From positions 124,001 to 188,000 of the forward strand of contig NZ_JQMS01000001.1 in the NCBI RefSeq assembly GCF_000744835.1: DNA of 64,000 nt, in the 5' to 3' direction. Of this stretch, positions 17,079 through 29,400 are shown piece by piece; position 1 is the first letter of the stretch; each line of letters begins with the position of its first letter. Position numbers and translations under genes: made by a program. Under the pieces are notes generated by a model. It was not told where the DNA came from and did no database searches. It saw only the letters and a program-made list of their open reading frames with translations. The stretch is from Flavobacterium sp. 83. Lineage in GTDB: Bacteria > Bacteroidota > Bacteroidia > Flavobacteriales > Flavobacteriaceae.

Positions 17079-17254
17079 AGATTTAATCTCCCCTCTTGAC
17101 AAAAGTCTGAATATGAAAGAATATGAAATCCACTACATTAATAATAGATTTACGAACTCATTTTAAATTCTTTTCTTTATAAATAATAATCCCCATTTAT
17201 TAAAGTCAAATACGTAATTCAACTCTAAGACAAACAGATTTAACACTTTGGATG

Positions 17255-17597
17255 TAATTAGTTTTTGATGATAATTTTCGTCAGTTCGAGTGATTTTCTC
17301 CCGAAGTCTCAGGAAGAAAATTATATCGAAAACTAGAAAATTAGTATTAAAAATGGTTCTCCATACACGTCACTTCGAGTGCGTAGCGTATCGAGAAGTT
17401 TTGTTCTGTTTTACAGCGCAAAAACAGTAACAATTACGTTTTATTAAAAATGGTTCTCAATACAAATTTTCAGAAAAAGCTGTTCGCATTTTATAAAAAT
17501 TCACTTGAACTGACGAGGTCACTGTAATGTCACTTTATATTGCTTTTTTTGAGAATAAAAATTAGGCCTCGAATTGATGTTTTGAATAATAGCACCC
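17255..17597 (+). repeat. MITE-like repeat, copy 2
   Basis: About 343 bases in the same direction as copy 1. The ends TCGTCAGTTCGA (17278-17289) and TTGAACTGACGA (17505-17516) pair at 11 of 12 positions. The core CACTTCGAGTGCGTAGCGTA and the following AAGTTTTGTTCTGTTTTACA are identical to copy 1. It differs by small insertions (for example 17299-17311, a partial internal palindrome, and 17522-17531). Together the copies bracket one gene. Confidence 0.8.
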
Positions 17598-18166
17598 TTG
17601 GGTAGATTTATTAAACAATTTTAGAGTTCTAAATACTATTTTGTTGTAATGACACTAACATCTAAAGAAGCCTGTGCTTCACAAATGAAAGCTTCACACC
17701 CCTTTAAAGTATTTCTATTTTTCACATTATTAGACAATCTATAATCGATACAATCATTCCATCACTATTTCTTCCCCTTATAAAAGCTGTAGTAGCATGG
17801 AATATGACTACAAGTAGGCTAATAAAAAGTTTATCCCACTTACAAATACCATTTGGCTAAAAAAATTAGTTTACAAAAACGCTTAATAAAATTCAAAACT
17901 AAATAACCAGTACTATTCCATCAAACTATGTTTTTGCAAATACATTTTAAATTTATTTACGATAGGACAGGATAAAATATTTTTTTTATTTTATAGAAAT
18001 TAACTTATAAAATAACATACAAACTGCACTTAATCGATTTTTTACGTGTTTAATCTATCAAATAAAGTAAAACACATAAATTTACATATCAAACATAAAA
18101 ACCATTTTTAATCTAAATCCATTTAGATAAAAAATACCCTAAAATTAATTTATAAAAAATTAATTT
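17598..18166. other. Intergenic region before the first T9SS protein, with possible coding debris
   Basis: 570 bases without an intact gene. On the minus strand a short frame around 17750-17655 reads KNRNTLKGCEAFICEAQASL then DVSVITTK and stop, which looks protein-like but is not recognised. A second minus-strand piece near 17860-17760 reads FISLLVVIFHATTAFIRGRN. The last 150 bases are extremely AT-rich and should contain the promoter of the next gene. TAAATTTA near 18076 is one base off the -7 consensus. Confidence 0.4.
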
Positions 18167-21100
18167 ATGACTAAAATCTACTTTAAAAAAACAGACCATA
18201 ATTTAATATATTTAGTAGTTTTAATACTATTCTTTGTTGCGCCTATTCAACTCGAGGCACAAGTTAGGAAGGCTTTTACTCAAAGAACAGCTGCTGCCTC
18301 CCCTTCAAAAGCAATTTACAACATTAAGGGTGATTTTACAATGTTGGGAAATACCAACTTAACCCTTAAAACATATGCTGACAACATTGACAACGACGGG
18401 GAAATGATTTATGTGGATGTGGATAGTGATTCAAACACATGGAATTCATCTTCAGCTAATTTACAACTTTCATCTGAGAATGGCGCTAATCCTATTTGCT
18501 CAACAATTCTTTTTGCAGGTTTATATTGGACTGGAAAATCTGATGATGCTGATACTTTTACAGTTTCAAAACAAGTTCAAAACGGTACACAATCAATTAA
18601 TACTACTTCAACCGTTACAAACAGTCAAAGTATTACCAACACTAATTACAGTTTAAATGTTACTAAAAGTGGAACTGGTAACAATCGATACCCCGTGTAT
18701 ACTTTTACAAAAAGCGGAAATACCTATGTTTTCTCCTATACAAATAGCACTGGAGCAGATAGAGTTACTCTTTCTATAAATGGAGGGACTGCAACAAATA
18801 TCGCCGTAACGAATAGTGTGTCTGGATCTATAGCTACTGCCACACTCACAACACCAACTATTATAACTGACGGTACAGTAAGTTTAACTATCTACAACTT
18901 AAAAAGACTAACAGCAACTGCCAGCGCTACCGATTACTCTACTAATTCTTCTGCTTCAGTTAATGTTTCAGGCACTATTCCTACCTATTCAACTGTAACT
19001 AAAGATTACGATAAAAAAGTAGTTTCTTTAAAAGGACCGTTAGCATCGTCCTATACAACAATTACGGCAAATGCAGCCGACATCTGGTACCCGGGATCTG
19101 GCGATGATGGAATATACGTTGGTTATAAAGAAATTACTGATTACGTAAAAACAAATGGACTTGGAACATACGCAGTTGCTGACATTGCCATAAAAGAAGG
19201 AACAGGCCCAACCCCTGGTTATTCTGGAGGATGGGGAATTGTTGTAATTTATGAAAATCCCTTAATGAACAGTCGTGCTGTTACTCTTTTCGATGGCTAT
19301 GCCAATGAGAATGGTTCATTTGTAGGCGACATCCCTATTTCAGGTTTTATAGCTGTAAATGCTGGGCAAGTAAATATGAAACTAGGGGTTATGGCAAGTG
19401 AAGGTGACAAAAACAAAACTGGAGATTATCTAAAAGTACAACAACTAAATACCACTACTTATATTGACTTGTCCCATTCAGGAAATACTACCACAAATTT
19501 TTACAACTCGTCCATTCAAACTGGCGGAAATACAAGAAACCCAAATTTAGTAAATAATACCGGTATCGATTTAAGCATGTTCACTATTCCAAATACCGGA
19601 AATGTAAATATTGCTAATGGTCAAACATCAACGAACTTTAAATACGGCTCCAGTTTGGACAAGTTTTCAATTTTCGGTTTTGCTATGTCAGTAGATTCAT
19701 ATGTACCAGATCCTAAAGGATTAATAAGCGTAACTTCAATTAATAATGTTCCAAACCCACCTGTGCTAAATGCATTGCCTGGTCAAACAATAAATTATTC
19801 TCTCAACATCACTAATGAAGGTGCCGAAGCTACAAACAACACTATAATAGCAATTCCTATTCCGGAAACTGTAATTTTCAACACTGGAGGGACTATTCTA
19901 TATCACACCTATAACGGTTATACAACTACTAACGTTCCATATTTTGATTCAGCAACAAATAAAATCATTTGGAATTTAGGGACATTGCTTATAACAGCTA
20001 ACCATCCTGAATATGTGTATGCTGACATAAGCTTTAACCTCAATGTCACAACAGATTGTGCCATTATATTAAATGCGGGCTGTAGTCCTGAAGTTTCATT
20101 ACAAACAGCTACGATAACAGGTATAGGAGCTATATCAGGGACTTCATTTGCGAAAAATTTTTTTCAAGGATACGACACGTCCGATTGTCATTTACCAATT
20201 GATGGCTCGATTAAAGTAGCTATAACTTCAGGTTCTTGTTTGTCTGCTTTAGCTGGTCCTGATCAAATAGCTTCTTGTGGAGGAGAATATGTTACACTGA
20301 ATGCAACTGCAGGAACAACAGGGACTTGGTCTATCGTTAGCGGACCTGCAGGTGGAGGAGAAATTTTTTCGAATAATACAAATCCTAATACAACATTTTA
20401 TAGCCCTAATATTGGCGTATATACATTAAAATGGACGACATCAAGCTGCGCTTCTTCTTCAGATACCGTAGTAGTTACTCTTATGCTCTGTAATGTCGTT
20501 AATTTTGATGGTGTTGACGATAATATTAATTTTAAAAATGTTCATAATTTAGACAGCGGTAATTTCAGCATAGAAGTTTGGATAAAATCGAACGCTACTA
20601 GTAGCAATACACAAGCTATAATTTCAAAACAACTTAGTCCGACTGCAACAAATGGCTATGATTTAAAATTAGTAAACAACAATATTTCATTCAACTGGAA
20701 CAATAATTCCATAATAGCAACTCATGCAATTGATACTAACAGGTGGTATCATATCGCGGTTACTTTTGACGGAACCAACTATAAACTATACATTGACGGA
20801 ATATTAGAGAATACTACCACAGGTGTAAACCCAACATTGAATAGTGTTGATTTTATTTTGGGTGCGATGAGTCAAAATACGAACACACCCTATAATTATT
20901 ACAATGGTTATGCGGATGAACTTCGTATATGGAATGTTCCTCTGACCGTTGATCAAATTCGTCAAATGATGAATCAGGAAATCATAAATGACGGCAGCAG
21001 CAATGTAAAAGGTGTAATTGTACCCAAAAACATTAGTGGATTAAGTTGGACAAATTTGTCTGGTTACTACCAAATGAATCGAGCTGATGATATCCTCAAT

Positions 21101-23053
21101 GGCTATTTAATTGATAAATCCGGCAACTCTAAAAATGGCAAATTAAAAGGTATCTATGTGCAAGAACCTGATACCGCACCGATACCCTATACCTCTGGAG
21201 CTAATGGCAGTTGGGAAACAGATGCCACTTGGACTAATTATCCTGTTTGGGATGTCCCTAACAGTGTTGGTATTGATAATGCAACAAAAATTGATTGGAA
21301 TATAGTTAAAACATCCCATACTATTACTTCTAATAGCAATAAGATTGTTTTGGGCTTATTAGTGAATAGTAATATATTAAGTGCTGCAAATGATTCCAAA
21401 ATTGAAGTTTCGAGTTATCTGAAATTAGATGGAAAAATAGATTTAGCAGGAATGTCACAGTTAGTTCAAACTGCCAATAGCGATCTGGATGTCATGAGTG
21501 CTGGGTCTATAGAAAGAGATCAACAAGGGCAATCCAACAAATACAATTATAACTATTGGAGTTCTCCGGTAAGTCCAATAAACACAACCGCGAACAATAC
21601 TAATTACACCGTTACTGGTATTATGAAAGATGGCACTACAACTAATCCTCAGAATATTAACTGGATTGGCGGCTATGATGGTGCACCTACAACCCCTATT
21701 AGTTTAGCACGATACTGGCTTTATAAATTTGACAGTTATGCAAATGCTTATGCAAATTGGGTTCAAATATCAGAAACAGATCAATTACGAGTAGGACAAG
21801 GATATACATTAAAAGGAAGCGGAGCTGCATCGGCTACCCAAAATTACACTTTTGTTGGAAAACCAAACAATGGTACAATCTCAACAAATACTGTAGGTGA
21901 CGATCAATTATTATTAACTGGCAATCCTTATCCATCTTCATTAGATGCTGATGCTTTTATAACAGATAATATTAGCTCTTTAGAAACTTTCACAAGCCCG
22001 TCAATTGATGGAACATTATATTTTTGGGAACATTATGCTACCAATAACACCCATATTTTACGTGATTATCAAGGAGGATATGCAGCAAGAAATTTAACAG
22101 GCGGATTAGCACCCTCATCAGCTGGAGTTGATTTCATTAGCCAATCAGGAACCCCATCAAAAGGCATTCCTAATCGTTACATCCCCGTAGGACAAGGTTT
22201 CTTTGTAAACGGGAAAGTTGGTTCTGGGGGAACTGTTATTTTTAACAATAACCAAAGAGCTTTTCACAAAGAAAACGATGCTTCAAATTCTAATGTGATT
22301 TATAAAACTAAGACCCTTAAAGACAACTCCTGGAATAACAATAATGACCCAGTAACAAAAGATACTTTCAAGAGAATTCGTTTGGGTTTCAATTCGCATA
22401 ATGATTATCACAGACAAGTACTGTTAGGATTTATGAATGAAAAAGCGACTGATGGAATGGATTACGGTTATGACGGTTTAAATTTTGATGATTTCCCAAA
22501 TGATATGTATTTATTAAATGGCGAAAATCAACTCGTAATTGAAGGCGAAGGTTTTTTTGACGCAAGTGCCTCCTACCCTATAGGTGTAAAAACTGATGCT
22601 GAAGGGCCCGTAAAATTCATGATTGATGACATAGAAAACTTTGACCTTGAACAAACTATTTTTATTTATGATAACGATACTGATATGTATCATAATATTC
22701 ACAATGCAACATTTGAAATAAATCTTCCTGCAGGAGAAAACAACACTCGTTTTTCATTACGATTTATTGATAAAAAATTGAGTACTGATGTTAAAACCAT
22801 GAATGACAACACCATTACAATTACTCATTTACAAAATGGAAATATACTTGTAATCAATAATAATATATTGGATGCAACTGTTAAAAAAGTTACCTTATTC
22901 AATAGTATTGGTCAATCAATAAGCACTTGGGACATTAAAAATCAAGACCAAAAAAACATTCAACTTCCAATTAAAAAAATAAGTTCCGGTGTATATATCG
23001 CGAAAATTCAAACTACAAAAGGAGGTTTTAGTAAAAAAATAATTATACCATAA
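18167..23053 (+). CDS. Large T9SS-secreted surface protein with LamG domain
   Basis: 1628 residues. Signal peptide about 1-31 (LIYLVVLILFFVAPIQLEAQ). A long Thr/Ser/Asn-rich beta region follows, then a DUF11-like repeat (about 520-640, PGQTINYSLNITNEG), a PKD-like piece (about 685-770, AGPDQIASCGGEYVTL) and a LamG/concanavalin-like domain (about 775-925, VNFDGVDDNINF, NRWYHIAVTFDGTNYKLYID). A module of about 460 residues (1090-1550, with RDQQGQSNKYNYNYWSSPVS) is shared with the next gene. The C-terminal type A sorting domain (about 1555-1628) has KVTLFNSIGQSI and SSGVYIAKIQTTKGGFSKKI. It is exported by Sec and then T9SS and is probably cell-attached or released; LamG suggests glycan binding, but the ligand is unknown. 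Confidence 0.9.
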   Translation: MTKIYFKKTDHNLIYLVVLILFFVAPIQLEAQVRKAFTQRTAAASPSKAIYNIKGDFTMLGNTNLTLKTYADNIDNDGEMIYVDVDSDSNTWNSSSANLQLSSENGANPICSTILFAGLYWTGKSDDADTFTVSKQVQNGTQSINTTSTVTNSQSITNTNYSLNVTKSGTGNNRYPVYTFTKSGNTYVFSYTNSTGADRVTLSINGGTATNIAVTNSVSGSIATATLTTPTIITDGTVSLTIYNLKRLTATASATDYSTNSSASVNVSGTIPTYSTVTKDYDKKVVSLKGPLASSYTTITANAADIWYPGSGDDGIYVGYKEITDYVKTNGLGTYAVADIAIKEGTGPTPGYSGGWGIVVIYENPLMNSRAVTLFDGYANENGSFVGDIPISGFIAVNAGQVNMKLGVMASEGDKNKTGDYLKVQQLNTTTYIDLSHSGNTTTNFYNSSIQTGGNTRNPNLVNNTGIDLSMFTIPNTGNVNIANGQTSTNFKYGSSLDKFSIFGFAMSVDSYVPDPKGLISVTSINNVPNPPVLNALPGQTINYSLNITNEGAEATNNTIIAIPIPETVIFNTGGTILYHTYNGYTTTNVPYFDSATNKIIWNLGTLLITANHPEYVYADISFNLNVTTDCAIILNAGCSPEVSLQTATITGIGAISGTSFAKNFFQGYDTSDCHLPIDGSIKVAITSGSCLSALAGPDQIASCGGEYVTLNATAGTTGTWSIVSGPAGGGEIFSNNTNPNTTFYSPNIGVYTLKWTTSSCASSSDTVVVTLMLCNVVNFDGVDDNINFKNVHNLDSGNFSIEVWIKSNATSSNTQAIISKQLSPTATNGYDLKLVNNNISFNWNNNSIIATHAIDTNRWYHIAVTFDGTNYKLYIDGILENTTTGVNPTLNSVDFILGAMSQNTNTPYNYYNGYADELRIWNVPLTVDQIRQMMNQEIINDGSSNVKGVIVPKNISGLSWTNLSGYYQMNRADDILNGYLIDKSGNSKNGKLKGIYVQEPDTAPIPYTSGANGSWETDATWTNYPVWDVPNSVGIDNATKIDWNIVKTSHTITSNSNKIVLGLLVNSNILSAANDSKIEVSSYLKLDGKIDLAGMSQLVQTANSDLDVMSAGSIERDQQGQSNKYNYNYWSSPVSPINTTANNTNYTVTGIMKDGTTTNPQNINWIGGYDGAPTTPISLARYWLYKFDSYANAYANWVQISETDQLRVGQGYTLKGSGAASATQNYTFVGKPNNGTISTNTVGDDQLLLTGNPYPSSLDADAFITDNISSLETFTSPSIDGTLYFWEHYATNNTHILRDYQGGYAARNLTGGLAPSSAGVDFISQSGTPSKGIPNRYIPVGQGFFVNGKVGSGGTVIFNNNQRAFHKENDASNSNVIYKTKTLKDNSWNNNNDPVTKDTFKRIRLGFNSHNDYHRQVLLGFMNEKATDGMDYGYDGLNFDDFPNDMYLLNGENQLVIEGEGFFDASASYPIGVKTDAEGPVKFMIDDIENFDLEQTIFIYDNDTDMYHNIHNATFEINLPAGENNTRFSLRFIDKKLSTDVKTMNDNTITITHLQNGNILVINNNILDATVKKVTLFNSIGQSISTWDIKNQDQKNIQLPIKKISSGVYIAKIQTTKGGFSKKIIIP

Positions 23054-23081
23054 CCGAAAAAATCTAATTTAAAAACATAGA

Positions 23082-23107
23082 AACTGTCTGAAAAGGCAGT
23101 TTTTTTT
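23082..23107 (+). terminator. Terminator of the 1628-residue T9SS protein gene
   Basis: AACTGTC-TGAAAA-GGCAGTT makes a 7-bp stem (one G-U pair) followed by a run of T. It separates the two large surface genes into two transcripts. Confidence 0.8.
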
Positions 23108-23496
23108 ATGTTAAAATTAACCTTAAATGAACAAAGAAAGGAAATACACAAAGTTAATTTACTGAAAACAAGTAGTTCATCGGATGATAAAATCCTTTCA
23201 TCGAAAAAAATTTTTTTTTTAAAACAATACCGTTCTAAATAGTTAATTTTAAGACATGTAAGCCTTAATATATTAAACCAAAAACAAATAAACAGTACTC
23301 CAAGCACAATCCTTCATGTTACTTTTCCGTGTAAAAAATTATAAATAACTGCACCAAAAACAGCAACAGTAGGATGAATTTTTCATTGAAAATAATACCA
23401 CTACAATAAACATCTTTTTGTTTCTAAAAAATAGCATGAATTTCTCTATGCCTTTTTATAAAAATATTAATCGTTTGATTTTAAAATGTTGGTGTC
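23108..23496. other. Intergenic leader of the giant adhesin gene
   Basis: 389 AT-rich bases. No ORF, tRNA or strong hairpin was seen, and no full TTG/TAnnTTTG promoter could be picked. A run of A followed by ten T lies around 23205-23220. Confidence 0.4.
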
Positions 23497-26400
23497 ATGA
23501 AAAAAAAATACTTATTAATTATTTTATTACTTCTAAGTTCACTACACAGTTTTGGGCAATCAGCAACAACAACTAAAACAGATGTACTTTGCCTTGGAGA
23601 TACAACAGGCTCTATTGACCTAACAGTTACTGGAGGGACACCACCTTATACTTTTATGTGGAGTAACGCTGCGACAACTGAGGATTTAAGCGGCCTAACA
23701 GCAGGAACGTACAGTGTGGTTGTAACTGATGCAAATGGAATAATTCCTACTGCTCCAGTTACCATAACCCAACCTTCCTCTGCAATTTTAATCAGCAGTG
23801 CAACAAAAACTTTTTATAATGGAGCTGAGCTTAGTTGTGCTACTTCAATTAATGGAGAAATCACTGTAATAGCTTCCGGTGGTACAGGAACTTTAGAATA
23901 CTCAAAAGATAATGGTGTAACTTTTCAAGCAGCCGCTATATTCAGTGGACTTGCAGCCGGAACCTACCAAATAGTGGTACGAGACGCAAACTCATGCTTT
24001 TCATCTGCAACTGCAGTTTCTATTTCAGCTCCAATTGCAGTTTCTATTTCAAGTATAAGCTCAAACTCTCCAGTTTGCTCAGCAAATACTTTAAATCTTT
24101 TTTCATCTGGTTTAGGTGGAACAGGTATTTTATCATACAATTGGACCGGACCAAACGGTTTTACTTCCACATTACAAAATCCTTTAATAAATAATGCAAC
24201 AGCAGCGGCTTCGGGAACTTATACTGTGACGGCAACAGATGCAAATGGTTGTAATAGTTCAGCAACGACAATGGTAGTTGTGAATCCAAATTTAGTACCA
24301 TCAGTAACTATTGGAGTAAATCCGGGAAATAATATATGCACAGGCACCTCAGCTACCTTTACTGCCACTCCTATTAATGGTGGATCCATTCCTATTTATC
24401 AATGGAAAATAAATGGTATAAACACGGGAATTAATAGTCCTACATTTACCACTTCATCATTAGCAAATACTGATAAAGTGACAGTTGTTCTAACTTCTAA
24501 TGCTACTTGCCCTTCTCTGGCAAATGTCACCAGCAATATAATTACGATGACGGTAAATGACATTGTGATACCATCAGTAAGTATTTCCTCATCGGCTACA
24601 ATAATTTGCCCAGGTAATTTAATAAATTTTTCTGCTGTACCAATAAATGGAGGCAGTACTCCATCATATCAATGGATGATTAACGGTTTTAATGCTGGTA
24701 GTAACAGTCCTAATTTTTCCACCTCATCATTAGTTAATGGCGATGTAGTTACTGTTGAACTAACATCAAATGCAGCTTGTTCGTCACCTACTACAGCTAT
24801 CAGTAATCCTATAACTATTACGGTAAACCCAGCAACACCATCAGTACCAGGAGCAATTATAGGAACAACGCCAGTATGTCCTGCTACTACAACTTTAACC
24901 TATAACATTACACCAGTCCTTAATGCAACAACTTATACATGGACAGTTCCTATAGGATGGTCAATTACAGCTGGTGCTGGAACAAATTCAATTTCTGTAA
25001 CATCAGGAACTACAGGTCAAAATGGAACTATTAGTGTTACCGCTAGAAATAGTTGCGGAACTAGTATAGCAAGTACGTTGGCTGTAACGGTAAGTCCGGC
25101 AATACCAGCAACGCCAGGAACAATAACAGGTACTATTATACAATGTCCCGCTTTAAATGGCCAGATATATAGTGTCGTTGCGGTAACTAATGCAACAACT
25201 TATAATTGGACAATTCCAACAGGATGGTCCATCTCTTCAGGTGCAGGAACAAATTCTATTATAGTAACATCAGGTAACACTGGTCAAAATGGAAACATTA
25301 GTGTTACAGCTGAAAATAGCTGTGGAACAAGTGCTGCAAGAACTTTGGCAGTAACAGTAGCTCCAACAACTCCTGCAACTCCTGGAGCAATAATGGGTAC
25401 AGTTACACAGTGTCCAGCATTAGCAGGACAAATATATAGTGTTGCTGCGGTTACCAATGCTACTACTTATACTTGGACCGTTCCATCTGGCTGGTCAATA
25501 ACTAGCGGAGCAGGAACAAATTCAATAACTGTAACATCAGGTAACGCGGGTCAAAATGGAAATATTACTGTCACTGCCGGGAATAGTTGCGGAACGAGTT
25601 CAGCAAACACTTTAGCAGTAACGGTAAGTCCCGCAACACCGGCTACGCCCGCAGCTATAATCGGAACTTCATCCTTATGTCCTGGAATTACTGGATTAAC
25701 GTATAGCATTGCTGCTGTAACCAATGCGACAACTTATAACTGGACAGTTCCAACAGGATGGTCAATTAGCACTGGTACTGGAACAAATTCAATTATTGTA
25801 ACATCAGGAAGTGCTGGACAAAACGGAAACATTAGTGTTACCGCTGGAAATAGTTGCGGCACCAGTTCATCAAGAATTTTGGCAGTAACCGTAACTCCAG
25901 CAACTCCAACAACACCGGGAGCAATAACGGGAACTGTTACACAATGTCCTGCATTAACGGGGCAAATTTATAGCATTGTTGGGGTAACTAATGCGACAAC
26001 TTATAATTGGACTATTCCAACGGGATGGTTAATAACCGCGGGTGCTGGAACAAATTCAATTTCTGTAACATCAGGTAGTGCGGGTCAAAATGGAAACATT
26101 ACTGTTACAGCTGGAAATAGCTGCGGTACAAGTGCAGCCAATTCCTTGGCAGTAACTGTAAGTCCAGCGACACCAGCAACACCGGGAACAATATCTGGAA
26201 CTTCACTAGTATGTCCAAGCATTTCAGGATTAACATATAGCATAGCTGCAGTAGCTAATGCGACAACTTATACTTGGACAGTTCCAGCTGGCTGGTCAAT
26301 TACCGGCGGAGCAGGAACAAATTCTATTACTGTGACATCCGGTACTGCAGGTCAAAATGGAAACATTAGCGTCACCGCTGGGAATAGTTGTGGTACAAGT

Positions 26401-29400
26401 GCCGCAAAAAATTTGGCTGTAACTGTAAATCCCGGAACACCCGGAACACCTGGAACAATAAGTGGCTCAACAGAACAGTGTATAAGCAAATCAGGCCTAA
26501 TTTACAATATAACTGCAGTTCCAAATGCTACTTCTTATACTTGGATTTTACCTTCAGGATGGAGTATAACAGCAGGGGTAAATACAAATTCTATTATGGT
26601 TTCGACATCAGGAACTGCGGTTAGTGGAAATATTACCGTAACCGCAACCAATTCTTGCGGTACAAGTGGTGCGCAAACTTTCGCAGTAACTGTAAATACT
26701 GCAATACCGGTGACACCTGGAACAATTTCTGGTTCCATTTCTCTTTGTCCCGTTGTATCAGGTTTAGTGTATTCAATTGCTGCTGTACCTAACGCCACTA
26801 CTTATACATGGACTTTACCTACAGGTTGGTCAATAACAGCTGGACAGGGCTCTACTTCTTTAACTGTAAATGCAGGCCCTACTGCTACAAGTGGTAATAT
26901 CTCTGTCACTGCAAATAATGCATGTGGATCAAGTACTGCTAGGATACTCGGTGTAACAGTTGGTAATTTTGCAACAGCAAATGCAGGACCAGACCAGGTT
27001 ATATGTGCCGGAGATATAGTACAATTAAGTGGCTTAGTTGGTGGCGCGGTCAATTCAAATCCAGCTAACAATTATATTTGGTCACAATCACCTTCAGGAT
27101 TGGGTTCATTCAATAGTACTAATGGAAAAACTCCCATATTTACACCTAATGCTTCGGGAATTGCAGCTGGCACAATAACGATTACCTTAACATCAGCAAC
27201 ACCTTCTGGAACTTGTGGGGCTGCAAGTGACCAAATGATAGTAACAATAACACCTATTGCAAGTATCGCTTCTGTTACAGGCACAAGTACTTTGTGCAGT
27301 TCCGGAACAACAACCTATATAGCGAACTCTGTAGTTCTTAGCGGTGGTATTGGTGCTTGGAGTAGCAGCAATACTGCTATAGCCACAGTTAACAGTTCAG
27401 GAATCGTAACTGGAATTGCAGCAGGTAATTGTAATATTATTTATACTATTACTGGTGGCTGTGGCGGAACTAAAACAGCCTTTCAAGCTATCACTATTAA
27501 CGCAGCACCAACTGTTAATGCTGGAGGACCTGATGTGGTTTGCCAATCTTCAAGTCCTGCAGCCATTACATTAGCTGGCGCATCTGTGGGCGGAGGAGCT
27601 ACAACCGGCGCATGGTCTATAACATCTGGCGGGGGATTATTAAGCAGCACAGCACAAACTGCAACTCCTGCATCAGTAACGTATACTCCTGCAGCTAATT
27701 TTAGTGGAACCGTTACTCTTACCCTTACTACAAATGCTCCTAGTGCGTGTTCTGTTGTAAGTGCAACAAGAACCATAACTATAAACGCTGCTCCAACTGT
27801 TAATGCCGGAGGACCCGATGTGATTTGTCAATCTGCAAGTCCTGTAGCCATTACATTAGCTGGTGCATCTGTGGGAGGAGGAGCTACAACCGGCGCATGG
27901 TCTATAACCTCTGGTGGGGGATTATTAAGCAGCACAGCTCAAATTGCAACTCCTGCAACAGTAACCTATACTCCTGCAGCAAACTTTAGTGGAACTGTTA
28001 CTCTTACCCTTACTACAAATTCTCCTAGTGCGTGTTCTGTTATAAGTGCAACAAGAACCATAACTATAAACTCTGCTCCAACCGTTAATGCCGGAGGACC
28101 TAATGTGATTTGCCAATCTGCAAGTCCTGCATCCATTACATTAGCTGGTGCATCTGTGGGCGGAGGAGCTACAACCGGTGCATGGTCTATAACATCTGGT
28201 GGGGGATTATTAAGCAGCACAGCTCAAACTGCAACTCCTGCAACAGTAACCTATACTCCTGCAGCTAATTTTAGTGGAACCGTTACTCTTACCCTTACTA
28301 CAAATACTCTTAGTGCATGTTCTGTTGTAAGTGCAATAAGAACTATAACTATAAACACTGCTCCAACTGTTAATGCCGGAGGACCCGATGTGATTTGTCA
28401 ATCTGCAAGTCCTGCAGCCATTACATTAGCTGGTGCAACTCTAGGCGGAGGAGCTACAACCGGCGCATGGTCCATAACATCTGGCGGGGGATTATTAAGC
28501 AGCACAGCTCAAACTGCAACTCCTGCAGCAGTAACGTATACTCCTGCAGCTAACTTTAGTGGAACCGTTACTCTTACACTTACTACAAATGCGCCTAGTG
28601 CCTGTTCTGTTGTAAGTGCAACAAGAACTATAACTATAAACTCTGCTCCAACTGTTAATGCCGGTGGACCAGAAGTAATTTGTGAAACTGCAACTCCTGC
28701 AGCCATTACACTAGCTGGTGCAACTTTAGGCGGAGGAGCTACAACCGGTGCATGGTCCATAACCTCTGGCGGGGGATTATTGAGCAGTACAGTACAAACT
28801 GCAACTCCTGCAACAGTAACTTATACTCCTGCAGCAAACGTTAGTGGAACTGTTACTCTTACGCTTACTACAGATGCTCCTAGTGCGTGTTCTGTTATAA
28901 GTGCAATAAGAACTATAACTATAAACACTGCTCCAACTGTTAATGCCGGAGGACCCGATGTGATATGTCAATCCACAACTCCTGCAGCCATTACATTAGC
29001 TGGTTCATCTGTAGGCGGTGGAGCTACAACTGGCGCATGGTCCATAACCTCTGGTGGGGGATTATTAAGCAGCACAGCACAAACTGCAACCCCTGCAACA
29101 GTAACTTATACTCCTGCAGCAAACTTTAGTGGTACCGTTACTCTTACACTTACAACAAACGCACCTAGTATGTGTTCTGTTGTAAGTGCAACAAGAACCA
29201 TAACTATTAACCCTTCCGCTACAGTTAGTGCCGGTTCTGACCTGACAATTTGTTCAAATACAACTGCTACAATGGCTGGTTCTTTTGGAGGAAGTGCTAC
29301 CTCAGCCACTTGGAATACAAGCGGAAGCGGTACATTTAATAACAATACACCAACTGCGATTTACACACCAAGCGCTACTGATATTAGTGCAGGTACCGTT

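Noticed and set aside
27483..28971. Open frames on the minus strand of array B (63-97 residues each)
   Set aside because: They repeat with the 285-base period and arise from codon composition of the sense repeats; they have no starts, signals or family features.
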